Source: an uncultured Opitutales bacterium | GTDB taxonomy: Bacteria > Verrucomicrobiota > Verrucomicrobiia > Opitutales > Seribacteraceae | Reading direction: 5' to 3' | Assembly (NCBI GenBank): GCA_943789375.1 | Contig: CALSTX010000001.1 | Coordinates: forward strand, 59,785 to 123,784 | DNA: 64,000 bases | Shown here: piece by piece, positions 37,220 to 45,314 of the stretch | How the letters are laid out: the number at the start of each line of letters is the position of its first letter | Numbering within the stretch: position 1 is the stretch's first letter | Program-made: the position numbers and the translations under genes | The notes under the pieces: model-generated | Told to the model about the DNA's origin: nothing | Seen by the model: only the letters and a program-made list of their open reading frames with translations | Database searches by the model: none

Positions 37220-37828
37220 ATGAGCATCGAGATCGACTTGGTAGAGGCCTATTTCGAGAGTAACGGGTTTTTAGTGAGGCAGGCCGGAGAGTCTCACCTT
37301 GAGACAGGAAAGAAAAAAGTTACACCTTTACCAACTCTTGCGGTGTTTAATCCTAAAAGATCAGATAATGGACAAGATTTAAGCTTTCGAATGTTTACTG
37401 GGGATTTGGTGAATATAAGGTCAGCCCTGGTTTCCTTGTTAGGTTGGAGCAATTCTTCTTTTGCTAATGATTGCATGACCAGTGACGCCCGGCTTGCAAA
37501 ATTCTTTAAATCAGAAGCTTTACCGGAAAAATTGAAAATGGGTTTTAAGCCGAGCCCTCTGCTTGCCGAAAGTGGCATGGGAGAATTTTTATGCTTACTC
37601 GTAGTTCCCCATTTTCCCCGCAACGAGCAGAAAGCAAAATTGCTTACAGATCATCTGAAAGTTGCAGGAGTGGATGGAATCTTAACCCTTCGGTCCATTT
37701 TTGAAAACTTACTTCGGCAGAGTTCTCCGGCAGAAACATTTCTAAATCAAGAAATTTTTCATATTCTCAAGCTTTTAAAAGCATATGACCTCGTCAAAGA
37801 ACCACAGCTTGATATGTTTAATGAATAA
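37220..37828 (+). CDS. Conserved hypothetical protein between aroB and lpxA
   Basis: A 202-residue soluble protein, no signal peptide, not recognised. The N-terminal half ('IDLVEAYFESNGFLVRQAG', 'PLPTLAVFNPKRSDN', 'FRMFTGDLVNIRSALVSLLGWSNSSF') resembles a small alpha/beta nuclease-like or DUF-type core. The C-terminal half is helical ('LTDHLKVAGVDGILTLRSIFENLLRQ', 'NQEIFHILKLLKAYDLV'). It ends 'PQLDMFNE', which looks like a beta-clamp-binding type tail (QLDMF) as in DNA polymerase III partners; this is a hint only. It lies 12 bp after aroB and 2 bp before lpxA. Confidence 0.62.
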   Translation: MSIEIDLVEAYFESNGFLVRQAGESHLETGKKKVTPLPTLAVFNPKRSDNGQDLSFRMFTGDLVNIRSALVSLLGWSNSSFANDCMTSDARLAKFFKSEALPEKLKMGFKPSPLLAESGMGEFLCLLVVPHFPRNEQKAKLLTDHLKVAGVDGILTLRSIFENLLRQSSPAETFLNQEIFHILKLLKAYDLVKEPQLDMFNE

Positions 37829-37830
37829 AT

Positions 37831-38634
37831 ATGGCTGCAAAAATCCATTCAACCGCAATTGTAGATTCTAAAGCAGAGCTAGACTCCGGTGTAACCATTG
37901 GCCCTTATGCAATTGTAGAGCAAGGTGCCAAGATTGGAAAAGATTCTACAATTGAAGCCCATGGAGTAATCAAGGAAAGAGCAATCATTGGGGAGAGATG
38001 CAGGATAGGGCATTTTTCAGTAATTGGAGGAGACCCTCAGCACCTTGGCTTTGATCCTTCAATCCTCTCTTATGTTCAGCTAGGGGCAGGAGTTCGCATT
38101 AGTGAGGGTGTAACGATCCATCGTTCGATCAGTGAAAATCAATCTACCCAGGTTGGGGAAGACTGCTTTCTTATGGGTTATTCACATGTTGCCCATGATT
38201 GTATTTTGGCCGATAATGTAATCTTAGCCAATGGAGTTTTATTAGGAGGCCATGTTGAGATAGGAGAAGATGTTTTTGTTGGTGGTGGGGCTGCATTTCA
38301 CCAATTTGTACGAGTGGGGGATGGCGTAATGGTGGGTGGTATGGCTCAAGTGTCGGCCGATGTTCCTCCCCAGATTACTTTGGCTGGGAGAAATCAAGCA
38401 AGTGGGCTAAATTTAATTGGTTTGAAAAGACGAGGCGTGCCACTTGCCCAAGTCTCTGAGTTGAAAACTCTTTACACTCAATTTTTATGTAAACCTGGGA
38501 ATCTTAAACAAAGAGCAAACGATGTGCTTGCTTCCAAGAGTCCTCCCCAAGCTGAAATCGCGATTGATTTTGTCCGATTTTTTCTTGCTGGTAGCCGTAA
38601 TTTTGCAAAGAGTTTAAAGCAGTCTGAAACCTAA
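37831..38634 (+). CDS. lpxA: UDP-N-acetylglucosamine acyltransferase LpxA
   Basis: First enzyme of lipid A synthesis: transfers 3-hydroxyacyl from ACP to UDP-GlcNAc. The left-handed beta-helix is made of hexapeptide repeats from residue 4 on ('IHSTAIVDSKAELDSGVTIGPYAIVEQGAKIG'). The catalytic His region is 'LMGYSHVAHDCILADNVILANG', with 'HQFVRVGDGVMVGGMAQVSADVPP' and 'GLNLIGLKRRGVP' typical of LpxA, then a helical C-terminus. At 267 residues it has normal length. It indicates an LPS-type outer membrane. No lpxB/D or fabZ is adjacent. Confidence 0.94.
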   Translation: MAAKIHSTAIVDSKAELDSGVTIGPYAIVEQGAKIGKDSTIEAHGVIKERAIIGERCRIGHFSVIGGDPQHLGFDPSILSYVQLGAGVRISEGVTIHRSISENQSTQVGEDCFLMGYSHVAHDCILADNVILANGVLLGGHVEIGEDVFVGGGAAFHQFVRVGDGVMVGGMAQVSADVPPQITLAGRNQASGLNLIGLKRRGVPLAQVSELKTLYTQFLCKPGNLKQRANDVLASKSPPQAEIAIDFVRFFLAGSRNFAKSLKQSET

Positions 38635-38660
38635 GCCTTGTTCGCCAATCATCATAAGTT

Positions 38661-39032
38661 ATGACATCACTACAAACAGATCAGGTTGATTATCGGGTTG
38701 GAAATGAAAAGTTGGTCCGTGTGACTCAAGATGCGTCAATTAAAATCAACGAGCTGAAGACTCGGGAAAATAAAGGTGAATACCTGAGAATCCGCATAAC
38801 GGGAGGAGGTTGTAATGGTCTGTCCTACAACATGAAGTTTGTTGAGCTTGGGAAAAAGGGGGACATTCTTGTTGAATCCCAAGAAGTTAAGGTCTTGGTA
38901 GATTCCAAGACCACGCTTTATCTACGCGGTACAACCCTTGATTACTCAAACAAATTAGTCGCCGGTGGGTTTAAGTTTTCCAACCCTAATGCAAAAGCTA
39001 GCTGTAGCTGTGGAGAAAGTTTTAATCTTTGA
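38661..39032 (+). CDS. A-type iron-sulfur carrier (IscA/ErpA family)
   Basis: A 123-residue A-type Fe-S scaffold/carrier. Three cysteines stand in the family pattern: 'ITGGGCNGLSYNMKF' near residue 53 and 'ASCSCGESFNL' at the C-terminus. An N-terminal extension of about 20 residues precedes 'VRVTQDASIKINELK'. It could be ErpA, IscA or SufA; sequence alone does not separate them and no isc or suf operon is in the window. Confidence 0.88.
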   Translation: MTSLQTDQVDYRVGNEKLVRVTQDASIKINELKTRENKGEYLRIRITGGGCNGLSYNMKFVELGKKGDILVESQEVKVLVDSKTTLYLRGTTLDYSNKLVAGGFKFSNPNAKASCSCGESFNL

Positions 39033-39141
39033 TGAAAGAAGAGAAGCCGAAATTAAGGCTTGCAAGAAAGGGATTTTTGATGATCTTAGAGGATTAATTT
39101 ATTGAGCCACTTGATACACAACAGACTACAAAACTAACCAC

Positions 39142-39801
39142 ATGGTAAAAAAACCAAGTGGAAATAAAAGACGGCACAATAACCGTAACTTCATTCGAAA
39201 AAATGACAAGATCCGTGCTCGTGAGGTAAGAGTTATTGGTCATGATGGTGAGATGCTAGGTGTTATGGCTCCTGAGGATGCGGTGAAAATTGCTAAATCT
39301 CATGGGCTTGACTTAGTTGAAGTTGCTTCTTCTGCTAACCCTCCTGTTTGTCGTATATTAGAGTTCGGTAAGTATAAGTACGAACTTAGCAAAAATAAGA
39401 GAAATAAAGAAAAGACAGCAAAACGTGTCAAAGAAGCAAAGTTTAGACCCCGCATTGAAGAACATGATTACGTAACAAAAATACGTCGGTCAGAGAAGTT
39501 TTTACATCAAGGGAACAAGTTGAAAATCACTTTAATGTTCCGAGGTCGTGAAATGGAGCACATAAATTTAGGTATGACCTTGGTCAAACAAGCGATTAAA
39601 GACCTTGAAGGAGTAGGCAAAGCTGACGACCAGCCCAAGTTAAGCGGCCGATTTATCATGGTAAATCTCTCCCCAATCCCTCAAAACCAAAGAGTTCTCC
39701 GATACAATTCTGAGGAGGAAGCTGAAGTTGAAGAGAACGATGACGCAAATGACGAGGATTTCTCAGAAGATGATGGAATTACGGATGACTCTTCTTCATA
39801 A
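39142..39801 (+). CDS. infC: Translation initiation factor IF-3
   Basis: A 219-residue IF-3. The N-domain has 'KNDKIRAREVRVIGHDGEMLGVMAPEDAVKIAKSHGLDLVEVASSANPPVCRILEFGKYKYE' style sequence (shown in part by motifs VIGHDGEMLG, LVEVASSANPPVC, FGKYKYE). The basic linker and C-domain follow: 'VKEAKFRPRIEEHDYVTK', 'KITLMFRGREMEH'. It then adds an extra acidic tail (about 28 residues rich in D/E/S/N, ending DDSSS) not found in most IF-3. The start is taken as ATG 39142, not the AUU common for infC. The downstream gene is a fluoride channel, not rpmI-rplT. Confidence 0.95.
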   Translation: MVKKPSGNKRRHNNRNFIRKNDKIRAREVRVIGHDGEMLGVMAPEDAVKIAKSHGLDLVEVASSANPPVCRILEFGKYKYELSKNKRNKEKTAKRVKEAKFRPRIEEHDYVTKIRRSEKFLHQGNKLKITLMFRGREMEHINLGMTLVKQAIKDLEGVGKADDQPKLSGRFIMVNLSPIPQNQRVLRYNSEEEAEVEENDDANDEDFSEDDGITDDSSS

Positions 39802-39823
39802 GCAAGTTTCGTAACTTATTTTA

Positions 39824-40195
39824 ATGGGTCTTTTTGGTTTCCTTCTTATTGGTTTTGGAGGTGCCCTTGGTTCAATCTTACGAGGCTTAATATCGATTGT
39901 ATTTTGTTCTCTGTCTCCTTGGCCCACATTATTTGTGAATGTATCAGGTGCTTTTCTTATCGGCCTTTTTGTTAAACTCATGGAAAACTCTTCCGATCCG
40001 GATTTGTTTAAGGCATTTTGGATTATAGGAGTTTGTGGTGGGTTTACTACATTTTCTACCTTTGGAATGGAAATGATAGATATGCTAAAATCTTCACAGT
40101 GGTCGATGAGTTTTATTTATATTTTTCTCAATGTTTTTGGTTCAGTGTTGGCAATTATAACCGCATTTCGTCTTTTTTCTTATTTCCAATCCTGA
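39824..40195 (+). CDS. crcB: Fluoride ion channel FluC (CrcB)
   Basis: A 123-residue membrane protein with four hydrophobic helices, forming dual-topology dimers that export fluoride. Diagnostic stretches are 'GGALGSILRGLIS', 'LFVNVSGAFLIGLF' and 'GVCGGFTTFSTFGME', the last containing the pore phenylalanines and the central sodium site. No fluoride riboswitch is visible in the 22-bp gap to infC. Confidence 0.92.
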   Translation: MGLFGFLLIGFGGALGSILRGLISIVFCSLSPWPTLFVNVSGAFLIGLFVKLMENSSDPDLFKAFWIIGVCGGFTTFSTFGMEMIDMLKSSQWSMSFIYIFLNVFGSVLAIITAFRLFSYFQS

Positions 40196-40242
40196 CCTTG
40201 CATCTTGCAAAACCTTTGAATTTGTAAGAGCGTGATTATGTA

Positions 40243-41148
40243 ATGCAAAATTTAGCTTTCAGTTGCATCTCTGTGCTGATTCCTACTATTTTATTGGCTG
40301 GAGTCTCTTCAAATCCTTTCTTGCGCCCTGGATCTTCAAAGCAACCACTCCCACCGCCCAAATCTGTTCCACCTCCACCGGTTAAAATTACCAACGCTCA
40401 GAAAGAAGTCGAATTTCGGGGTTATTTTATTCTAAATGGAGATCCTTACTTTTGTATCTTCAATAAAAAGTCTGGGCATGCCGAATGGTTAGCTGTTTCA
40501 GAATCCAGTTATGAATCATATTTAGTGGAAGAATTTGATATCGATAGTGAGAAGTTGACCCTATCTTTTGAAGGGCAATTGTTTCCTCTCACACTGATGG
40601 ATTCAAAAGCGGGTGGTAGCGGAGGATCATCTATCAAGAGCAACCAAGTCAGAAACCCAAGCCCATCAAATGCTAGTCCATCCAAGCAGGTTACCAGGTT
40701 TATGCCTCCTCGGCCTAAAACCACTCCTTCTTTACCAGATTGGCTTTCAAAAAAAAGAGAAGATGGGAAAGTAAGTACTTCAAAACCTTTTTCTCAATCC
40801 TATCCTGGAGCTGTTCCTAGGCGAACGGCACCTGGTCCTTTCTTTCGCGGTTTACCCACTGCGGGTCAGGCTTTAAATAATCCAGGTTCCGTTCCAGTAG
40901 CTTCTGCTCCAACACCTTTCAATGGTACCGCTTCTGCTACGACATCAAGCAATGTACCGGAGGCATCTTCTCCTTCAATAAATGTTCAAAAGGCAGATTC
41001 TGTTTCTTCAACTAATTCGATCAATGTAACAGCAACGAGCGACAGCGGTGAGAATCTTATTTCCTTGGAAAATTTACCACCGCCCCCCTCCACCTCCAAA
41101 TATTTTGCCGCCAAGCCCACCCCCAGATATACAACCATCCAGAGATGA
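40243..41148 (+). CDS. Exported proline/serine-rich protein, unknown function
   Basis: A 301-residue protein with a signal peptide (residues about 1-21), a proline-rich stretch ('QPLPPPKSVPPPPVK'), a small beta-type domain (residues about 48-110: 'EVEFRGYFILNGDPYFCIFNKKSGHAEWLAVSE', 'YLVEEFDIDSEKLTLSFEGQLFPLTL') and a long disordered S/P/T/N-rich tail. The beta domain recalls small periplasmic domains of secretion or pilus assembly proteins, but I cannot name it. Its stop overlaps the protease start (ATGA), so the two are translationally coupled and probably work together. Confidence 0.6.
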   Translation: MQNLAFSCISVLIPTILLAGVSSNPFLRPGSSKQPLPPPKSVPPPPVKITNAQKEVEFRGYFILNGDPYFCIFNKKSGHAEWLAVSESSYESYLVEEFDIDSEKLTLSFEGQLFPLTLMDSKAGGSGGSSIKSNQVRNPSPSNASPSKQVTRFMPPRPKTTPSLPDWLSKKREDGKVSTSKPFSQSYPGAVPRRTAPGPFFRGLPTAGQALNNPGSVPVASAPTPFNGTASATTSSNVPEASSPSINVQKADSVSSTNSINVTATSDSGENLISLENLPPPPSTSKYFAAKPTPRYTTIQR

Positions 41149-42434
41149 ATAAGTGGGTATACTGTTCCCTATTTATTTATTTATTATCAGTAGTAAGGGG
41201 AGATTGCTCCCGAAGAATTGGTAAATTAAATAACCAGAGTTGGGAGTCGCATATAGATTTTGGAAGAAATGCTAATTTTTTTTCACCTTCAGTTGATTAT
41301 CCTGATTTAAGTGCCGTTGGTTTGTTGGAATCTAGTAAGGGAATCATTGGGACCGCTACTCTTATTGCTCCAAATATATTAGTAACTGCAGCCCATGTGG
41401 TCAGAAATTCTTTGGGCGATCCTTTACCATTAGGGAGTGACTGGCAGTTTATTCTGGCTGAAGATTTCGATCAAGCGGACGAATCCCAAATTTTTAAAAT
41501 TTCAAAGTTTGAGATTCATCCAGCGTGGACTGCGAGGCAAACGGATGGTTATAATGACGGTATGGGGGATGGGGATCGTATCGGGGTTGATCTTTGTTTA
41601 GGTTTTTTAGAATCAGACATTATAGAAATTTATCCTTTTTCTCTTCCTGAATCTGGACTTGAAGCTGTGGGGGATCGAATTGTGGTGGCCGGTTTTGGTA
41701 CACAGGTTGATGGGGCAGATGGTTTACATAGTTCAAAAAATTCTAAAAGATTGGCCGGAGAAAATATAGTAGATCGTATCGTTGAAAAAGTTATAATCTC
41801 TTCATTGCCAGAAGAGTATTGGGGCGGGCTTCTTGCCGTTGATTTCGATTCACCTCAGGGAAATACAAATCTTTTAGGTTCAGCTTATGCGGTTGTTGAT
41901 TATCTTGGAACCGGTGATAGTGATCCTGCTCCCTTGGCTTTTGAGGTAAGCACGGCCGTAGGAGACAGCGGAGGACCTGCTATGATATTTATGGATGGCC
42001 AATGGAAAATCAATGGTGTGGTTTCATATGGCACAAATTTTTCACTGTATGGAGATATTACTGTATTTACCCGCTTAGCCAGCCATTCAACTTGGATTCA
42101 GCAGTTCCTGCCTGTTTGGCCAGAGGCTAAGGTTCTACAAGGTGGTGATTGGAGGCAGTTACCATGGTTTGGCATATTTCTTCCTTTCGAAAGTGGCTGG
42201 ATTTTTCATGCTCAACTCGGTTGGTTTTATGCCTCAACTCGGACAGGGGGTTCAAATTGGTTATGGCAAAAAGAGCTTGGTTGGATATGGGTGTCGTCTT
42301 TTTCATTTCCTTACTTCTACTCATTTAATACCAGTGATTGGCTATACCTGGATATGGAATCGAGCAACTCAAGGCAACATAAGGTATTTAATTACAGTTC
42401 AAAGTCTTGGGCATTATATTCGAATGTATTTTAA
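41145..42434 (+). CDS. Secreted trypsin-like serine protease with aromatic C-terminal tail
   Basis: A 429-residue S1-family protease with signal peptide (residues 1-19). The catalytic His is in 'LVTAAHVVRNS' near residue 86, an Asp candidate in 'RIGVDLCLGFL' near 147, and the Ser in 'VGDSGGPAMIFMDGQWKINGVVSYG' near 273. After residue about 330 comes a W/F/Y-rich tail ('GGDWRQLPWFGIFLP', 'WIFHAQLGWFY', 'KELGWIWV', 'WLYLDM') homologous to the end of the giant protein at 45315-53906. The tail may anchor or sort the protein at the surface; this is inference. Start coupled to the upstream gene. Confidence 0.87.
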   Translation: MNKWVYCSLFIYLLSVVRGDCSRRIGKLNNQSWESHIDFGRNANFFSPSVDYPDLSAVGLLESSKGIIGTATLIAPNILVTAAHVVRNSLGDPLPLGSDWQFILAEDFDQADESQIFKISKFEIHPAWTARQTDGYNDGMGDGDRIGVDLCLGFLESDIIEIYPFSLPESGLEAVGDRIVVAGFGTQVDGADGLHSSKNSKRLAGENIVDRIVEKVIISSLPEEYWGGLLAVDFDSPQGNTNLLGSAYAVVDYLGTGDSDPAPLAFEVSTAVGDSGGPAMIFMDGQWKINGVVSYGTNFSLYGDITVFTRLASHSTWIQQFLPVWPEAKVLQGGDWRQLPWFGIFLPFESGWIFHAQLGWFYASTRTGGSNWLWQKELGWIWVSSFSFPYFYSFNTSDWLYLDMESSNSRQHKVFNYSSKSWALYSNVF

Positions 42435-42484
42435 AGGTGTTCACTTGTGAGATATTTTGATAAAAGACACCCCTTTTAACTAGT

Positions 42485-43291
42485 GTGAAACCTCTTTTAA
42501 ATTTATTTCTCAAACGAGAATTACTTTGGCAGTTTCTGGTAAGAAATATAAAATCTCGTCACCGAGGTAGCATTTTGGGTGCTTTTTGGCTTCTCGCTAA
42601 CCCCTTGCTGATGTTGGGACTTTATGTTTTTGCATTTGGTGTTGTTTTTGGCGGTCGTTTTACCGATTCAGCTGATGAATCTACACTCGATTATGCCCTT
42701 GGTGTCTTTCTTGGCCTTAGTGTTCTAAGCCTTATAACAGGAATTATTGGGGCGGCTCCAGGAATTATTGTGTCCCAGCCAAATTTTGTCAAAAAAGTTG
42801 TTTTCCCTTTGGAGATCCTACCTGCTTCCACTGTTGGTGCACTGGCTTATGATTTAATTATTGGACTTGGGTTATGCTTTTCTGGAATTGCTATGTTTGG
42901 CCCTGGTCTAACTTTTTCCTCTTTATATGCCGTACTCATCCTCGGTCCTGCTTTTTTAATAGCTTTAGGAATGGCATTGTTTTTTTCGGCCCTGGGAGTT
43001 TTTATCAGAGATATTAATCATTTGGGGGCTTTTCTTGGTCTCGCCTTACTTTATTCAAGTGGAGTCTTTTACTCGGCGGCCAAAGCAGAAGCAACGGCTC
43101 CAGTAATATGGACTTTTTTACAATGGAACCCCTTGCTTCAAATAATCGATTCTTTGAGACAGGTTGTTTTGTGGGGAGGGGTACCTAACTGGTCTTCAAT
43201 TGGGTATTGCTGGATATTCGGTATCGTCTGCCTTCTTGGAGGTTCTTGGTTTTTTAATCGACTAAGGCCAGCTTTTGCCGATGTGCTTTAA
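42485..43291 (+). CDS. ABC-2 type polysaccharide export permease (Wzm-like)
   Basis: A 268-residue inner-membrane permease that, with a Wzt-type ATPase, exports O-antigen or teichoic-acid-like glycan on its lipid carrier. Seen: an amphipathic 'LWQFLVRNIKSRHRGSILGAFWLLANPLLMLGLYVFAFGVVFGG' N-terminal signature, then five further hydrophobic helices and a 'NPLLQIIDSLRQVVLWGGVP' loop. The start is GTG 42485. The usual partner gene is not adjacent: the Wzt-type ATPase in this window is 18 kb away on the opposite strand. The gene converges with a glycosyltransferase, overlapping by 4 bp. Confidence 0.85.
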   Translation: MKPLLNLFLKRELLWQFLVRNIKSRHRGSILGAFWLLANPLLMLGLYVFAFGVVFGGRFTDSADESTLDYALGVFLGLSVLSLITGIIGAAPGIIVSQPNFVKKVVFPLEILPASTVGALAYDLIIGLGLCFSGIAMFGPGLTFSSLYAVLILGPAFLIALGMALFFSALGVFIRDINHLGAFLGLALLYSSGVFYSAAKAEATAPVIWTFLQWNPLLQIIDSLRQVVLWGGVPNWSSIGYCWIFGIVCLLGGSWFFNRLRPAFADVL

Positions 43292-44406
43292 TTTTCTCGG
43301 TATAGTTTGTGTGCTACGGTTTCCCATGTGTGCCGCTTTGCCCAAGTAATCCCATGGGTACCCAATTTTTTCCGTAGGCTTGGGTTTTCAATTAAAGTTA
43401 CAATATTATTTTTTAATTCCTCCGCGTCACTTGGATTTGATAAAAGACCAGTCTCTCCATGCCGTACTGCATCCTCAACCCCTCCAACCTTAGTTGCAAT
43501 AATTGGGAGCCCAAATGCAGATGCTTCAAGGTACACAAACCCAAATCCTTCTACACTTTTTTTTGTAAGGGTTGGAGTAAGAGCAAAAATAGTAGATTTT
43601 TGGTATAATTCGCTCAAATCTTTATCAGACAGTTCACCGGTAAATGTAATTTCTGCTCTCATACCTAAAGCAACCCCATTCAACTTTTTCTGGTAGGATG
43701 TCTGGTTTATTGGACCCGCAAAAACTACTCGAATGTTGTTTTGTAATTCTAGTGGTATTAACTGCAATGCTTGAAGTAGTTGCAATTGTCCTTTTCTTGG
43801 ATGAATGCGCCCCACGCAAACAATCTGTAGAACTTTGGTGTCTGGAAGAATTATTTGAGGAGATTGGTTATTGAGAACCATGCTTGATGGTGCTCCTGGG
43901 ATCAATCTGATTTTATCAACACTTTGTTTGCAGAATTTCATGCATTGATCTTGATTGAACTTTGACAGTACATGAATCTTAGTGCTTGAAATCAATAGTT
44001 TACGAAATAAAATTCTTTCCAGTGGATTTCGAGTGAAGCTAATCAGTTCTGAACCATGTAAGGTAATTATTTTCTGTATATTTTTAGGCAACAACCATCC
44101 AAGTCTTATGAATGCACGACAGGCTCCAAGTTCAGCGATATGTAGGGTTAAAGCCTCTGTTTTTTTAAAAAGAAATGACCTGAGGCTTAAAATCAACAAG
44201 ACCGAACTTAACCAACTTTGTGAGCCTTTCCATTCCATTTCTTTGACATGGAAAGTTGAATTATTTTCAGATCCGCAAGGTGCCCAAACTTCAATATTAA
44301 TTTTTTGTTGGTGAGCACTTTCTGCGATTTCCTTACAGTATGCTCCTGCACCTCCTCTTTCAGGAGGATATTCATGGGTAAGTAAAATAATTCTATTAGT
44401 TTTCAA
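43288..44406 (-). CDS. Glycosyltransferase family 4
   Basis: A 372-residue GT-B retaining glycosyltransferase, cytosolic or membrane-associated. The N-domain starts 'IILLTHEYPPERGGAGAYCKEIAESA', 'VEVWAPCG'-like. The C-domain has 'VLQIVCVGRIHPRKGQLQLLQAL', 'ITFTGELSDKDLSELYQKSTIFALTPT' and the donor-binding E-x7-E type 'SVEGFGFVYLEASAFGLPIIATKVGGVEDAVRHGETGLL'. It probably adds a sugar during assembly of the exported polysaccharide; donor and acceptor are unknown. Confidence 0.9.
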   Translation of the reverse strand: MKTNRIILLTHEYPPERGGAGAYCKEIAESAHQQKINIEVWAPCGSENNSTFHVKEMEWKGSQSWLSSVLLILSLRSFLFKKTEALTLHIAELGACRAFIRLGWLLPKNIQKIITLHGSELISFTRNPLERILFRKLLISSTKIHVLSKFNQDQCMKFCKQSVDKIRLIPGAPSSMVLNNQSPQIILPDTKVLQIVCVGRIHPRKGQLQLLQALQLIPLELQNNIRVVFAGPINQTSYQKKLNGVALGMRAEITFTGELSDKDLSELYQKSTIFALTPTLTKKSVEGFGFVYLEASAFGLPIIATKVGGVEDAVRHGETGLLSNPSDAEELKNNIVTLIENPSLRKKLGTHGITWAKRHTWETVAHKLYREN

Positions 44407-44468
44407 TCTTCATATCATTGGAATCTTTTGCTTCTCCGCCAACAAAAACTTGTTTACACTACTTTTTT

Positions 44469-45266
44469 ATGGAAATTCAAAAAGTTTTAATTACGGGAGG
44501 TTCAAGGGGTATGGGATTATCCCTAGTTAATCTTTTTAAAAAGCAGGTTTCTGAAGTCCATACCGTTTCGCGAACTTTGCCAATAAAACCCTTAGCTGTT
44601 AATGTTTTCCCTCATCAGTGTGATCTTTCTTCCCAATCTGACTCCGAAAAGTTTATTAATTATTTTATAGAAGAGCACGGCGCCCCGGATCTTTTAATTA
44701 ATAATGCAGGCTCCGGGGCCTTTTTCGACTGGGCAAATTTCCCAATAGAAGAAATTAGTAAACAAATTAATTTACTCTTTTCTGTTCCTGTACTGTTCTG
44801 CCGTAAACTAGCTCCACTAATGGCGGAAAGAAAATCTGGAGTTATCCTTAATTTAACCTCTCTTGCTACACTTTACCCGTTGCCTTACATGCCCCTATAC
44901 AATGCAGGGAAGTCTGCCCTTTCTTCCTTCACTCAATCCATGATCTTGGAATATGAAGAATTTCCTACATTTATCGATTATCGTATGGGTGATGTAAAAA
45001 CAGATTTCAATAAAGTCTCAGCTAAACAACTCCAAGAGAAATGGTCGGACCCCATGAAACGAGCATGGCACCAAATTGAAAAGCAACTTTGTCATTCTCC
45101 TTCTCCTGAAAATGCTGCCACTCAAATATTTAATACAATATCAAGGGGTAATTCAGGTGTTTATTATGGTGGTGGCAGGTTTCAGTCGAAAATAGCCCCG
45201 TGGCTTCCAAGGTTTATCCCCAGCAAATTTTTAAATAAAGCCTTGCGCAAATATTATCATCTATGA
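44469..45266 (+). CDS. Short-chain dehydrogenase/reductase
   Basis: A 265-residue classical SDR. The NAD(P)-binding 'LITGGSRGMGLSL' is at residues 7-19, 'LINNAGSG' follows, the catalytic Ser is in 'ILNLTSLATLYPLPYMPLYNAGKSAL', and Tyr/Lys are YxxxK ('YNAGK'). The substrate is not predictable; its position between glycosyltransferase and surface-protein genes allows a sugar- or lipid-modifying role. The frame extends to TTG 44418, but the ATG at 44469 directly precedes the Rossmann strand and is preferred. Confidence 0.87.
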   Translation: MEIQKVLITGGSRGMGLSLVNLFKKQVSEVHTVSRTLPIKPLAVNVFPHQCDLSSQSDSEKFINYFIEEHGAPDLLINNAGSGAFFDWANFPIEEISKQINLLFSVPVLFCRKLAPLMAERKSGVILNLTSLATLYPLPYMPLYNAGKSALSSFTQSMILEYEEFPTFIDYRMGDVKTDFNKVSAKQLQEKWSDPMKRAWHQIEKQLCHSPSPENAATQIFNTISRGNSGVYYGGGRFQSKIAPWLPRFIPSKFLNKALRKYYHL

Positions 45267-45314
45267 TTTAATATAAACCCTTTTTATCCCCATAATGCTC
45301 ATTACATCACTGTT

